From Vibrio zhugei (GTDB lineage Bacteria > Pseudomonadota > Gammaproteobacteria > Enterobacterales > Vibrionaceae): DNA of 64,000 nucleotides. Shown here one piece after another: positions 1 through 8,775 of the stretch. The position numbers and the translations under genes are program-made. The notes under the pieces were generated by a model. That model was not told the origin of the DNA. It did not search any database and was given only the letters and a program-made list of their open reading frames with translations. Position 1 is the first letter of the stretch. The number at the start of each line of letters is the position of its first letter. The DNA lies in assembly GCF_003716875.1 (NCBI RefSeq), contig NZ_CP033078.1:1364001-1428000 (forward strand). Reading direction: 5' to 3'.

Positions 1-156
1 GATGAAACTGGCATGTGGAACAATAAAACCCACGCTTGGGTAACGTTACCTGAGAGCTACCGTTCATCGGTACAAGAAGGGATTCGTATCGCTAAGAAAC
101 AAGCGCCACCTGCACTTATCAAATTGCCAGTTTACACAGGGGAGACCTCACTATGA
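1..156 (+). CDS. DUF3450 family periplasmic protein, C-terminal fragment
   Basis: The frame is open from the left edge and stops at 154-156, giving the last 51 residues of a protein whose start lies outside the window. WNNKTHAWVTL aligns with WNTQANQWQAL near the end of the complete DUF3450 protein at 41520-42287, and both precede a TtpC gene, so the family call rests on sequence and position. The complete paralogue has a signal peptide and a long coiled coil. The function of DUF3450 is not established; it is regularly the first gene of TtpC-type TonB operons. The stop overlaps the next start (ATGA), so the two are translationally coupled. Confidence 0.8.
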   Translation, partial: DETGMWNNKTHAWVTLPESYRSSVQEGIRIAKKQAPPALIKLPVYTGETSL

Positions 157-1529
157 AACATGTAAAAATTGGGGTACTGACACTGATCTCGAGTGTGTGC
201 ATGGCCTCATCAGCATGGTCGGCAGAGACATCAACAGCACCAGCCAAAACATTGTCTGATTTATTGAATAAAATTCAGTCACAAAGTGTGATCGAATCTA
301 AGCTCAACAAGGAGCGTGAACAACGGTTTTTGCACGATGAAAAACAACAGGCGCAACTACTGCAAAAAGCCAAAGCGGATCTCAAAGCGGAAACTCAGCG
401 CGGAGACACGTTAAAAGCGACTTTTGACGGCAATGATAAACAGCTTACCGCGTTATCAGAAAAGCTCAAACAGCGCTCAGGGTCGTTGGGTGAAATGTTT
501 GGTGTGGTACGTCAATACGCGGGAGAGTTTAAAGGATCGTTCCATGCCTCACAGAATGATGTCCGCTTTCCAAAGCGTGATGCAATATTAAGTAAATTAG
601 CCGCTAGCAAAGAACTGCCTTCCACTGAAGAGTTAGAGTCATTTTGGCAGATCATTTTGCATCAGTTAGTCGCCTCTGGTGAGACAACCACCACGAAAGC
701 GACGGTTGTCTATGGCGGTGGTAAGCAGCAAACAACAGATGTGACATTAGTCGGTGAGTTTAATGCGATTGCCGATGGTAAATACCTAACATATACCCCA
801 GCAACGGGTAAGTTTGAAGAGTTATCTCGTCAACCGTCGAGTACGATGACCGATTTATTGAAACCCTTCACTCACAGTAAACAGGATTACCAGCCGATCT
901 ACTTGGATCCGTCGCGTGGTGCGATTTTGTCACTGATGGTGCAAAGTCCAACAGTGGAAGAACGTGTGGAGCAAGGCGGGATTGTAGGTTATGTCATCCT
1001 AGCTTTGGGGGCCATTGGTGCATTAATCGCTATTTTCTGCTATGTCCGCCTCACCATGATTGGTGGGAAAATGCGTAAACAAGCGAAATCCGATGAGGTC
1101 ATTGAAGGGAATCCGCTCGGGGAAGTGATCGCTGCGTATAAAAATCATGCTGGCGATAACTTGGAAGACTTAGAGTCTAAGTTGGATGAAGTTATCTTGC
1201 GCCATGGTCCCCGCATTCAGCGCTTTATCAGCATTATTAAGCTCATTGCTTCTGTGGCCCCATTGCTAGGATTATTAGGAACCGTTATGGGGATGATTGG
1301 TACATTCCAAGCGATTACTTTATTTGGTACTGGCGATCCAAAACTGATGGCAGGAGGTATTTCCGAAGCCTTGGTGACCACGATGTTAGGTTTGGTTGTG
1401 GCGATTCCTTTATTGTTCCTATACTCCCTCGTGCACAGTAAAGGCCGCCGTCTCGTCCAAATTCTTGAAGAACAAAGTGCTGGTTTCATCGCTCGTTATC
1501 AAGAAAAAATGAATGCGGCGAGCGCCTAA
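153..1529 (+). CDS. ttpC: TtpC: large ExbB/MotA-TolQ family accessory protein of a TonB2-type system (copy 1)
   Basis: The protein has 458 residues. It begins with a signal peptide ending near SAWSAE, followed by a charged, coiled-coil-rich periplasmic half (about 30-270). A membrane segment at about 280-300 precedes a MotA/TolQ/ExbB proton-channel domain (about 355-445) with the family run APLLGLLGTVMGMIGTF and a second hydrophobic pair ending ALVTTMLGLVVAIPLL. In vibrios TtpC is a fourth inner-membrane component required by TonB2 for siderophore receptor energisation. It is twice the usual ExbB length because of the periplasmic half. Its start overlaps the DUF3450 stop. The 448-residue paralogue at 42292 has the same layout. 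The exact partner receptors cannot be seen here. Confidence 0.9.
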   Translation: MKHVKIGVLTLISSVCMASSAWSAETSTAPAKTLSDLLNKIQSQSVIESKLNKEREQRFLHDEKQQAQLLQKAKADLKAETQRGDTLKATFDGNDKQLTALSEKLKQRSGSLGEMFGVVRQYAGEFKGSFHASQNDVRFPKRDAILSKLAASKELPSTEELESFWQIILHQLVASGETTTTKATVVYGGGKQQTTDVTLVGEFNAIADGKYLTYTPATGKFEELSRQPSSTMTDLLKPFTHSKQDYQPIYLDPSRGAILSLMVQSPTVEERVEQGGIVGYVILALGAIGALIAIFCYVRLTMIGGKMRKQAKSDEVIEGNPLGEVIAAYKNHAGDNLEDLESKLDEVILRHGPRIQRFISIIKLIASVAPLLGLLGTVMGMIGTFQAITLFGTGDPKLMAGGISEALVTTMLGLVVAIPLLFLYSLVHSKGRRLVQILEEQSAGFIARYQEKMNAASA

Positions 1530-1538
1530 GGAGCGACT

Positions 1539-2066
1539 ATGTGGTGGTTATATGCACAATTTGACCATATACAACGCTTTTTGGGGATGGGAGGAAATGT
1601 CCTTGTTGCCATTTTCTTCCTGACCATTCTCTTATGGGTCATGATGTTAGAACGCTGGTTCTACTTTGCCACGATGGCGCCTAAGCTGCGCAAGCAAGCG
1701 ATAGACACCTGGAAGGTTCGTGGCGATAAGAAGAGCTGGAATGCACACGCTATTCGTAATGAATTGGTGTCGCAACAGAGCGTTGAGAACCGACGAGGAT
1801 TGTCGGTGATTAAAGTATTGATTGCACTGTGCCCATTATTAGGCTTGCTCGGTACCGTGGTTGGTATGATTCACGTGTTCGACATTCTTGCGGTGGTCGG
1901 GACAGGTAGCCCGCGAGCTATGGCCTCAGGGATTTCGAAAGCAACGATTCCGACGCTAGCCGGTATGGTGGCCTCATTGTCTGGGTTATTTTTTAGCTCT
2001 CGCCTTGACCATTTGGCGAAAGTGACAACTCAGAAATTAGAAGACCAGCTTAAGCACATGGTCTGA
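1539..2066 (+). CDS. exbB: ExbB proton-channel subunit (copy 1)
   Basis: This 175-residue inner-membrane protein has one N-terminal membrane segment (about 18-40) and the MotA/TolQ/ExbB pair, with LCPLLGLLGTVVGMIHVF and a final hydrophobic segment at GMVASLSGLFF. With ExbD it forms the proton-driven motor that energises TonB. The gene lies nine bases after ttpC, with a GGAG-containing Shine-Dalgarno between them, and is followed by exbD after 25 bases. At 175 residues it is shorter than the classical 244-residue E. coli ExbB, as is usual for the TonB2 type. It is paralogous to 43651-44196. Confidence 0.92.
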   Translation: MWWLYAQFDHIQRFLGMGGNVLVAIFFLTILLWVMMLERWFYFATMAPKLRKQAIDTWKVRGDKKSWNAHAIRNELVSQQSVENRRGLSVIKVLIALCPLLGLLGTVVGMIHVFDILAVVGTGSPRAMASGISKATIPTLAGMVASLSGLFFSSRLDHLAKVTTQKLEDQLKHMV

Positions 2067-2091
2067 ACAAAGGATTGAGAGGGAATAGATC

Positions 2092-2499
2092 ATGAAACGA
2101 CGTTATAGTACAGAAAACGATGAAGAAGCAGCCATCGATATGACACCGATGCTGGATATCGTATTCATTATGTTGATCTTCTTTATTGTGACAACGTCAT
2201 TTGTTAAAGAGGCGGGGATCGAGGTGAACCGCCCAAGTGCCAACACCGCGCAAACGGTGGCTAAAGGCAACATTATGGTAGCGGTTGATGCTGGTGGCGA
2301 GGTTTGGATCGATAAGCGTCATATTGACGTCGATGCGGTACGAGCCAATATCGAAAGATTAAGAGCCGAAAGTCCTGAAGGGGCAGTCGTGATTCAAGCA
2401 GACGAAGACGCCGGTGCTGGGGTCGTTGTTAAAGTCATGGATCAAATCCGAATGGCTGGAGTACAGAATATATCGATTGCCGCGAAGCATAAGGGGTAA
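2092..2499 (+). CDS. exbD: ExbD motor subunit (copy 1)
   Basis: This 135-residue biopolymer-transport protein has a short cytoplasmic N-terminus, one membrane helix with the family signature DMTPMLDIVFIMLIFFIVT (about 17-36), and a periplasmic domain. The aspartate in MLDIVFIML is the position known in ExbD/TolR to be needed for proton coupling. It lies three bases before tonB. The paralogue at 44193 has the equivalent DLTSMLDIVFIMLIFFIVT, and I judge the two about half identical by eye. Confidence 0.93.
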   Translation: MKRRYSTENDEEAAIDMTPMLDIVFIMLIFFIVTTSFVKEAGIEVNRPSANTAQTVAKGNIMVAVDAGGEVWIDKRHIDVDAVRANIERLRAESPEGAVVIQADEDAGAGVVVKVMDQIRMAGVQNISIAAKHKG

Positions 2500-2502
2500 G
2501 CT

Positions 2503-3132
2503 ATGCGCTATTTGGCTTCAATAGCACTGGCGCTCATTGTCTGTTTAAGCCTATTTTGGGGCATGGACAAGCTGGTCAATAAAGAGCACCACCAGCTGAA
2601 ATCTGGCGATGATGTCAGTATGGTTGACTTTGTACGCGTAAAACGCGAGAGCAAAGTTGAAGAGAAAAAGCGAGAGCTTCCTAAACCTAAGCCACCGAAG
2701 CGTCCGCCGCCGCCACCGAAGTTGAAAGTGACGGCGACCGTTAAACCCGTTATGCAGCAAATGGCGATGGACATGCCAAATTTGGACCTACCAGTGAATA
2801 TCAGTGGAGGGTCGGTTCTGGGGAGTTTTGGCCAAGGCGGGGGACAAGTGGTAGGCAATAATGGGCCAACACCGTTGGCAACATTTTTACCTCAAATGCC
2901 ACGTAAAGCGGCTCGCTCTGGGTTGAAAAAAGGGATCGTACGGTTGGAGTTTACCGTGAACGCGAATGGCGCTGTAGAAAACGTCAAAGTGGTCAAAGAA
3001 GATCCTCGTCATCTCAATCTAGGACGGGTGGCACGGCGTACTGTCTCTAAATGGACCTTCAAACCTAAAATGGTCGATGGGAAACCGACATCGGCACGTA
3101 TTTCTCAAGAAATTGAGTTTACGGTGAACTAA
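2503..3132 (+). CDS. tonB: TonB2-type energy-transducing protein (copy 1), divergent C-terminal motif
   Basis: The protein has 209 residues: one N-terminal membrane anchor (about 4-25), a Lys/Pro-rich spacer (about 50-75, KPKPPKRPPPPPK), a Gly-rich linker, and a TonB C-terminal domain (about 120-209) ending in a beta strand. It would carry ExbB/ExbD energy across the periplasm to an outer-membrane receptor. Where TonB proteins, including the paralogue at 44597, have a Tyr-Pro before the first helix (RYPTRAQRRG), this one reads QMPRKAARSG, so the Tyr is lost and the region is reshaped. The role is secure from context; the partner may differ from that of the second copy. Confidence 0.88.
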   Translation: MRYLASIALALIVCLSLFWGMDKLVNKEHHQLKSGDDVSMVDFVRVKRESKVEEKKRELPKPKPPKRPPPPPKLKVTATVKPVMQQMAMDMPNLDLPVNISGGSVLGSFGQGGGQVVGNNGPTPLATFLPQMPRKAARSGLKKGIVRLEFTVNANGAVENVKVVKEDPRHLNLGRVARRTVSKWTFKPKMVDGKPTSARISQEIEFTVN

Positions 3133-3144
3133 GGAAGGTAAACA

Positions 3145-4362
3145 ATGAGAAAATTACTGACATTGTTGCTGGCATCGTTGACTTTGCTATTCACCAACGT
3201 TGTGACGTCAACAAATGGGTATGCGAAATCTAAGCCTCAGTTGTCGGATTATACTTATCGAGTGGTGAACAGCGTGCAGCGATTAATTGCGCTGAAGAAG
3301 TACTCGGATGCCCATGAAAAGCTGCAAAGTGCACTAGGTAGTGCGTCGAGAAAATTCGATAAAGCGGTTTTGATGCAGCAAATTGGGTATTTGTACTCGA
3401 TGCAAGATAACTACCCTAAGGCCATTGAGTATTTTGCAGGTGCCATTAAAACGGGGGGATTGCCTGTCGAAGTGGCTCAGCAGATCCGCTATGCGCTCGG
3501 ACAACTCTACCTTGCCCAAGAGCAGTATAAGTCGTCAATCGCAACATTAAAGCAATGGTTTGAGGTGAGTAAAACCACAAAAGATAAGCCGCAAGCTCGT
3601 GCGTATGTGATGCTGGCCAGTGCTTATGTTCAGCTAGAAGACTATCGTCACGTCATTGCGCCAATGAAACAAGCCATCAAACTCAGCAAGTCACCGAGCG
3701 AAAATTGGTATTTGCTCTTGATGGCGGCTTATCACGAGTTAGGCCAATATCAAAACATGGTCGGGGTATTAAAAACGTTAACCACGAAATACCCAAATAA
3801 GAAACGCTATTGGACTCAACTGTCCGGTGCATACATGGAGTTGAATCAAGAGAAAAAAGCCTTGGCAGCGTTAGAAATGCCTTACACATTAGGCTTAATG
3901 AACGACGAAAAGGAAATCTTACGATTAGCGAACTTCGAAGCGTTTATGAGTATTCCCTATCGGGCTGCCACGATTCTCGATACCGCGATGCAACAGGGAA
4001 AAGTGGAACGCACGGCGAAGCACGTCAAGCTATTAGGGGGATTTTATCATCAAGCACAAGAATTGGATAAAGCGATTGATGCCTACAAGGACGCGTACCA
4101 TATGGCACCGACTTGGGATGCACAACAACGCATTGCCAAACTGATGCTACAAAATAAAGATTACCAACAAGTCGTGACGTTTGCTGCGGCGCCATCACCG
4201 GATGCGAATGCCGATAATAAGGCTGAGCTAAAATATTTAACGGGCATGGCGTACTTTGAGTTAGATAAAACCGCTCAAGCGTTAGATGCGATGAAGCAAG
4301 CAGCCCACTCGAAAGAGGTCAAACCCATGGCACAAGCTTGGATAGCCTATCTGCAAGGATAG
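3145..4362 (+). CDS. TPR-repeat periplasmic protein of the TonB2-type cluster (copy 1)
   Basis: The protein has 405 residues with an N-terminal signal peptide (hydrophobic to about residue 22, then TNGYAKS). The rest is tetratricopeptide-like helical repeats, for example IGYLYSMQDNYPKAIEYF, MLASAYVQLEDYRHVI and YLTGMAYFELDKTAQAL. It is the last gene of the operon, 12 bases after tonB and followed by a terminator. Its function is unknown to me; TPR arrays usually bind proteins, so a scaffold for the TtpC/TonB complex is an inference. The paralogue at 45226 (398 residues) occupies the same position. Confidence 0.85.
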   Translation: MRKLLTLLLASLTLLFTNVVTSTNGYAKSKPQLSDYTYRVVNSVQRLIALKKYSDAHEKLQSALGSASRKFDKAVLMQQIGYLYSMQDNYPKAIEYFAGAIKTGGLPVEVAQQIRYALGQLYLAQEQYKSSIATLKQWFEVSKTTKDKPQARAYVMLASAYVQLEDYRHVIAPMKQAIKLSKSPSENWYLLLMAAYHELGQYQNMVGVLKTLTTKYPNKKRYWTQLSGAYMELNQEKKALAALEMPYTLGLMNDEKEILRLANFEAFMSIPYRAATILDTAMQQGKVERTAKHVKLLGGFYHQAQELDKAIDAYKDAYHMAPTWDAQQRIAKLMLQNKDYQQVVTFAAAPSPDANADNKAELKYLTGMAYFELDKTAQALDAMKQAAHSKEVKPMAQAWIAYLQG

Positions 4363-4420
4363 GGGAATGGACCACTGCAACATACCATGTATGCTAAGTG
4401 TGAGTCAGTCGCACGCAGCA

Positions 4421-4447
4421 AAGGGAAGCTTCGGCTTCCCTTTTTTT
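4421..4447 (+). terminator. Rho-independent terminator after TonB cluster 1
   Basis: A stem of nine pairs (AAGGGAAGC with GCTTCCCTT) closes a TTCG tetraloop and runs into seven T residues. It lies 58 bases after the TPR gene stop. On the opposite strand the T-run is only three bases, so it mainly serves the plus-strand operon. Confidence 0.92.
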
Positions 4448-4453
4448 ATCAGG

Positions 4454-5470
4454 TTAGCTCACTTGCTGGTGAAGCCAAGTGCTTACGTCGCTGAGTAAGT
4501 CGGCGTATTCTGGATGCGTTGTTTGCATTTGACTCAGACAGTGCGATAAGGCTTGCGGCGTATAATCGCAGCCAATTATGGCCGTTTCTAGCGCTTCAAT
4601 CGGTGTCGGGTCAAGCATATCCGTGAAGAGTTGTGCTCGGGTGATTTGGCCTTTTTCCACATCCAAATACACATCGACGCCCCCCCAACTGAAGCGCTCA
4701 CTGAGGGAATGTTCAAATGCCGGTGTGCTACCAAAGTTCCATTCCCAACTGCTTTGCTTAGCGAATTTCTCTTTAAAATCGGGTAAGTACTCGGCATTTT
4801 CAGGTGAGATCCACTCAATATCGACCTTAGTATCGAAGTACGCGCAGTAAGCGGCAATTATGGCATCACAGATCATTTGATGATCGATGTCTGCAATCAC
4901 GGTATTGAGATTAATCACGCGTGATTTCACTGAGGTAATGCCTTTCGCTTTCAATTTTTTTTCGTCAGGGTTTAAGTAATCGCCCAAACGTGTCATATCG
5001 GTACTCATCAAGATAGTTCCGTGATGAAAGCCTCGATTGACGGTCTCTCGGTAGGCTGAGCCCGAAAACTTGCGAATGCCGTTTTCGTCGGTAATCACCA
5101 AATCGTTCCGACCGTTAGCTTCGGCATTGATACCGAGCGAGGCGAGGGCATTCAGTACGATCTGTGTTGAGACAGTTTTGTCGTATTCTGGTTTGCCTGC
5201 CATAAACGTGAAACAGGTATTGCCCAAGTCATGAAATACCGCGCCGCCTCCGGTTTGGCGACGCGCCAAAGTGACGTTGTCACGTTCCATTTGTTCTGTA
5301 CGGCATTCTTTCCATGGGTTTTGTGCGCGACCAATCACAACGGTATCGTCGTTTTGCCACAAAAATAAGACACGCTGATCCGCCGACATCGAGCGAAATA
5401 TAATGTCTTCAACGGCTAAGTTAAACCAAGGATTATGCGAGTTGGAAATGAGCACTCGAGTTTTCTTCAT
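4454..5470 (-). CDS. lplA: Lipoate-protein ligase A
   Basis: The protein has 338 residues, the normal bacterial LplA length with both the catalytic and the small C-terminal domain. It activates free lipoate with ATP and attaches it to the lipoyl domains of 2-oxoacid dehydrogenases and GcvH in the cytoplasm. Visible motifs are [20 protein letters not shown] (about 70-90), the lipoyl-AMP binding loop, and the Lys-containing segment [10 protein letters not shown] (about 133-142). It is convergent with TonB cluster 1 and unrelated to it. The ATG start is followed directly by the family's N-terminal strand. Confidence 0.95.
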   Translation of the reverse strand: MKKTRVLISNSHNPWFNLAVEDIIFRSMSADQRVLFLWQNDDTVVIGRAQNPWKECRTEQMERDNVTLARRQTGGGAVFHDLGNTCFTFMAGKPEYDKTVSTQIVLNALASLGINAEANGRNDLVITDENGIRKFSGSAYRETVNRGFHHGTILMSTDMTRLGDYLNPDEKKLKAKGITSVKSRVINLNTVIADIDHQMICDAIIAAYCAYFDTKVDIEWISPENAEYLPDFKEKFAKQSSWEWNFGSTPAFEHSLSERFSWGGVDVYLDVEKGQITRAQLFTDMLDPTPIEALETAIIGCDYTPQALSHCLSQMQTTHPEYADLLSDVSTWLHQQVS

Positions 5471-5593
5471 TATCTACCTCTGTGACGATTGCCTATGATA
5501 CTCATGGTTGAAAACAGGCAGGGTGATTGGTCGATGAGACGATAGCATATTTCAATCAGGAGGCCACGCGAATCTTGTGTGTCATGCCACGCC

Positions 5594-5622
5594 ATAAAAG
5601 AAAGAGGTGCCGATGGCACCTC
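5594..5622 (-). terminator. Terminator for the PepSY gene
   Basis: An eight-base-pair stem (GAGGTGCC with GGCACCTC) has a three-base loop. Read on the minus strand it is followed by TTTCTTTT. It lies ten bases beyond the stop of the PepSY gene. Confidence 0.85.
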
Positions 5623-5631
5623 AAATTTGGG

Positions 5632-6972
5632 TTAAGACGCTGATTGACTAGAACGATGCGTTGAGTATTTCCAGCGTAAGATGTCAATAAAGCAAAACAG
5701 AAGTAGGCTTACCCCCATGACGGGCAATGCGATTCCCAGTAGTACCGCGAGAATGATGACGCAAAGTCGCATTAGTGGAGTTAGGCTTAACCAAGCTTGT
5801 GTCAATGGAATCAGAGAGTCCCCGGAGGTTGGCCGACGTTTCCACCACATCCGGTAGCCCCAAATGATCACGGTACATAACGCTAAACCAAAGGCTACCA
5901 ATATCAGCTGATTGGGTAAGCCGAATAATACCCCCATATGGGCATCAATACCCCAACGGATTAATTTTGCAATCAAGGGAAAATGTTCGAACTCAGCATG
6001 CGAGATCACTTGCATATTGTTAGGGTTGACGGCAACCGAGTCTACCTGAGTCGGCCAAGCACGGTGAATTTCTCGAACAAACCAAGCACGATCGCTGGTA
6101 TAAGAGGGAACAATCTCTATTTTCCCCGCATGAATACCCGCCTGCCGAGCACTTTCAAGTACCTGATCAAACTCTTGGTTGGTGATGGATACCGAGTGTC
6201 CCGGACCATCATTTAACTGGCGTGACGGAGATGGGGTAACCCAACCGATATCTTGACGCCATTGAGCAATGTTGCCTCCTGCCCATTTTGACCAAGTGAG
6301 GCCGGTGGCTGAGAAGAAAATCAGGCCAGCCGAGATCCAAAGAGCCACTTTACTGTGTCTTGAACGGTAATGTGCCAATGACCCCGCTTTTACTTGGCGA
6401 GAAAGACTGCGGCGTTGGCGCCACCAAAGAAATAGGCCTCCTAGCGCCGCTATCCACATCCACGATGCGGCCAGCTCACTGTAATAGCGACCAACATCGC
6501 CGAGCAAGAGATCTTTATGCAAGAAGTCGAGCGTAATACGCAGTGGCAAAATACCACTTGTCCCATAGCTGGCGAGATCGCCTTTCACTTCGAGAGTGAC
6601 AGGATCAACAAAGACGGTTTTGGCACGATAGCGAGTTAAAGTGGGATCGCGAAAAAGTACACGAGTCGTGTCGCCAGCTTGTGGTGCAGGTCGAACGGAT
6701 TTGATAATCAGTGGTGAATCGAGGCTCGCTTGCGCGGCTTCGATTTGTTTACTTAATGGCTGGGGCTGGCCTTGAGCGTGAGCGGTGAGTTGATCGTGAT
6801 ACACCCAATGCTCTAGCTGTGGGGTCATGACATATAAGGTCCCCGTTAGTGCCGAGATAAAAATGAATGGGCCAACAAATAAGCCAATGTAAAAGTGTAA
6901 ACGTTTAATGAATGCCGCCAGTGTCTTGGGCGGGGTGTGCTTTGAATGCGTCATAGTTGAGAGATTTCTCAT
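5632..6972 (-). CDS. PepSY-associated transmembrane protein
   Basis: The protein has up to 446 residues with the PepSY-TM layout. A first helix at about 25-50 (FIKRLHFYIGLFVGPFIFISALTG, with HFYIG typical) is followed by a large periplasmic region with a PepSY-like repeat, a helix near 185, a helix near 215, and two or three C-terminal helices with HMGVLFGLPNQ. Such proteins often sit beside TonB-dependent receptors and are proposed to act in metal or siderophore reduction, but the activity is not established. It lies 65 bases downstream of a DUF2946 gene on the same strand, probably in one operon. The start is uncertain: the seventh codon is also ATG and neither has a strong Shine-Dalgarno. 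Confidence 0.85.
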   Translation of the reverse strand: MRNLSTMTHSKHTPPKTLAAFIKRLHFYIGLFVGPFIFISALTGTLYVMTPQLEHWVYHDQLTAHAQGQPQPLSKQIEAAQASLDSPLIIKSVRPAPQAGDTTRVLFRDPTLTRYRAKTVFVDPVTLEVKGDLASYGTSGILPLRITLDFLHKDLLLGDVGRYYSELAASWMWIAALGGLFLWWRQRRSLSRQVKAGSLAHYRSRHSKVALWISAGLIFFSATGLTWSKWAGGNIAQWRQDIGWVTPSPSRQLNDGPGHSVSITNQEFDQVLESARQAGIHAGKIEIVPSYTSDRAWFVREIHRAWPTQVDSVAVNPNNMQVISHAEFEHFPLIAKLIRWGIDAHMGVLFGLPNQLILVAFGLALCTVIIWGYRMWWKRRPTSGDSLIPLTQAWLSLTPLMRLCVIILAVLLGIALPVMGVSLLLFCFIDILRWKYSTHRSSQSAS

Positions 6973-7037
6973 TAGCTAATAGAAAACCAACGCCTTTACT
7001 TGCCGCTTGCGGCAGTAAGCGAATCAATAGTAGATAT

Positions 7038-7430
7038 TTATATCAGACGAAGTGAGAAAGCGTATGGTGGTGCTCGTGGGCGATGTTGTGTCGAGTGCTT
7101 CGCTAATGATTGGCTCAAGAGTTTTGGCGTATCCATGTACACCAAACCACTCATCGATGGAATGATTGCTAGGGCAAAATCGGTCGCGCCATGCAAACTC
7201 GCAAGGAGATCACAATACTGACACCAGCCACTGTGATGAGATGGCGTTCCAGAGGACACGGTCATCATGGAAGTGGATTGGGCGGTTGAGTGCTCCATCA
7301 GTGGATGATGACCAATCATCACGATCGACATAGAAATCAAAGGAGCAACATAAATAAGCAAGATAGCAAATAAGGCTAACTTACTGACAAGATGTTGATA
7401 TTTTGTAGATCTAAAACGTTGTAGCAACAA
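7038..7430 (-). CDS. DUF2946 family small membrane/exported protein
   Basis: The frame gives 130 residues. A hydrophobic N-terminal segment (about 17-40) is followed by a His/Ser-rich stretch, then GWCQYCDLLASLHG with a CxxC pair, and a C-terminus containing RAPP. The CxxC, the leucine-rich helix and the terminal R-x-PP pattern are those of DUF2946, a family found beside TonB receptors and PepSY proteins and often linked to copper. The start is a TTG at 7430 with a second TTG directly after; no ATG precedes the membrane segment, so the exact N-terminus is uncertain. The next gene downstream is the PepSY protein. Confidence 0.7.
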   Translation of the reverse strand: MLLQRFRSTKYQHLVSKLALFAILLIYVAPLISMSIVMIGHHPLMEHSTAQSTSMMTVSSGTPSHHSGWCQYCDLLASLHGATDFALAIIPSMSGLVYMDTPKLLSQSLAKHSTQHRPRAPPYAFSLRLI

Positions 7431-7464
7431 AGAACACAGTCCGACTCCCGAAAGTGCAGCGAAT

Positions 7465-7493
7465 ATATCATATTTTTAACAATTTTTACCCAA
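7465..7493 (-). promoter_or_regulatory. Possible promoter for the DUF2946-PepSY pair
   Basis: On the minus strand TTGGGT is separated by 17 bases from TGATAT (or by 15 from TATGAT). It is 35 bases or more upstream of the TTG start of the DUF2946 gene in an AT-rich stretch. This is a by-eye match only, and I found no Fur-like site beside it. Confidence 0.35.
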
Positions 7494-7670
7494 TTGAAGA
7501 GAATTCGTCAGTTATTTTCGATGGTTAGCCTCGGTTTTGTGATTATGTTGACATATAACACAATGAAGCCTTTTAGAATCGAGCCGTTATGTATCCATCT
7601 GGATCGGCCTCAGCGGTTCAGTGAAGAGCTATTTGATTGAGATTATAGAAAAATAAGGAATGACATTAGC

Positions 7671-8714
7671 ATGTTAAAGCCATTACTCATATTTAGTGTG
7701 CCGTTTTTCATGGTGGGTTGCAGTACGTCGTTATCCGAGTCGACCAACAGCACGCCATTGAAACGTCAAGACTGGATATTAGTGTGTAACAATGAGAATA
7801 CTTGTAATGCAGCAGGATATACCAAGCCCGGAAGTGAACACCCCTCCGCCGTCAAGTTGACGCGTCGTGCGGGCGGAGAGGCGATGTTTGAAGGGAAAAT
7901 GTACTTTCAGTCAACACAGTCTGGCAACGTCCCTCATCCGAATTATCGTCTTGAAGTTAACGGGCAAGCGCTAGGGCGGATTGCTCCCAGCGGCTATTTA
8001 ACGCGTCCTCAAGTACAAGCCCTGATTGACGGCATGCAAAGTAACTCACCGAGCATTGTTGTATCGAAGGGAAAAGAATCTTGGCCGATATCAACTCAAG
8101 GTGCGCGTGATGTCTTTCGTCATATGGATGAAGTTCAAGAACGTACTGGTACGCCAAGTGCCGTGATTGATAAGGGGAGTATGTCGAACTCTTTGGTGCC
8201 GAACGCACCGTTTGTTCCGGTTGTGTATCCCGTCAACGTTGTCGATAGTCACACTCATCAGGTCGATAAAGGTCAAGCCGATTATCAGCACTTTGGTCCT
8301 GTGATGAATAAAATGATGCAAGAACAGTGTCCAATGGCGCTTGCTCAGCAAGACGATAAACCCAAGGCGTTACCGCATTTTCGTGTGGCTAAGTTGACTG
8401 ACAAACGAACTCTACTGATGGCGACCTGCTTTTCCGGCGCCTATAATCGTAGTTCCCTTGCGTTGGTGGTAAAAAATGACAAGCCGTTCTTCGAACCACA
8501 AATTGTCAGCAACAAAGTCAATCAATACCGCCAAGGTGTGCTGACCTATACCAATAAAGGACGCGGGCTTGGAGATTGCATGACTCATGGTAAGTGGGTA
8601 TTTGATGGTTTCAAATTTGCGAAAGTCTCTAAAAGTACGACCGGATTGTGCCGAGAAATTGGCGGTGGCATCGATGAAATGACCGAATATCACGCTGTGG
8701 TGGCGGGGCAGTAA
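7671..8714 (+). CDS. DUF1176 family lipoprotein
   Basis: The 347-residue protein has a lipoprotein signal sequence; the lipobox is MVGC at residues 14-17. After it comes QDWILVCNNENTCNAAGY (about 33-50), the opening of DUF1176, and the characteristic end with paired cysteines (LGDCMTHGKWVFDG, TTGLCREIGGG). The function of the family is unknown. It is followed after 61 bases by an MliC-like lipoprotein, and the two may be co-transcribed. I see no catalytic motif. Confidence 0.82.
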   Translation: MLKPLLIFSVPFFMVGCSTSLSESTNSTPLKRQDWILVCNNENTCNAAGYTKPGSEHPSAVKLTRRAGGEAMFEGKMYFQSTQSGNVPHPNYRLEVNGQALGRIAPSGYLTRPQVQALIDGMQSNSPSIVVSKGKESWPISTQGARDVFRHMDEVQERTGTPSAVIDKGSMSNSLVPNAPFVPVVYPVNVVDSHTHQVDKGQADYQHFGPVMNKMMQEQCPMALAQQDDKPKALPHFRVAKLTDKRTLLMATCFSGAYNRSSLALVVKNDKPFFEPQIVSNKVNQYRQGVLTYTNKGRGLGDCMTHGKWVFDGFKFAKVSKSTTGLCREIGGGIDEMTEYHAVVAGQ

Positions 8715-8775
8715 CATTGAACGGCCATGGATAAACGTATCGTTCACAGTGAATGAAATGGACAGGAGGTTAAAT

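Noticed and set aside
2508..2858. Long open frame on the minus strand opposite tonB
   Set aside because: It is low-complexity Pro/Ser-rich translation of the TonB spacer read backwards, with no start signal.
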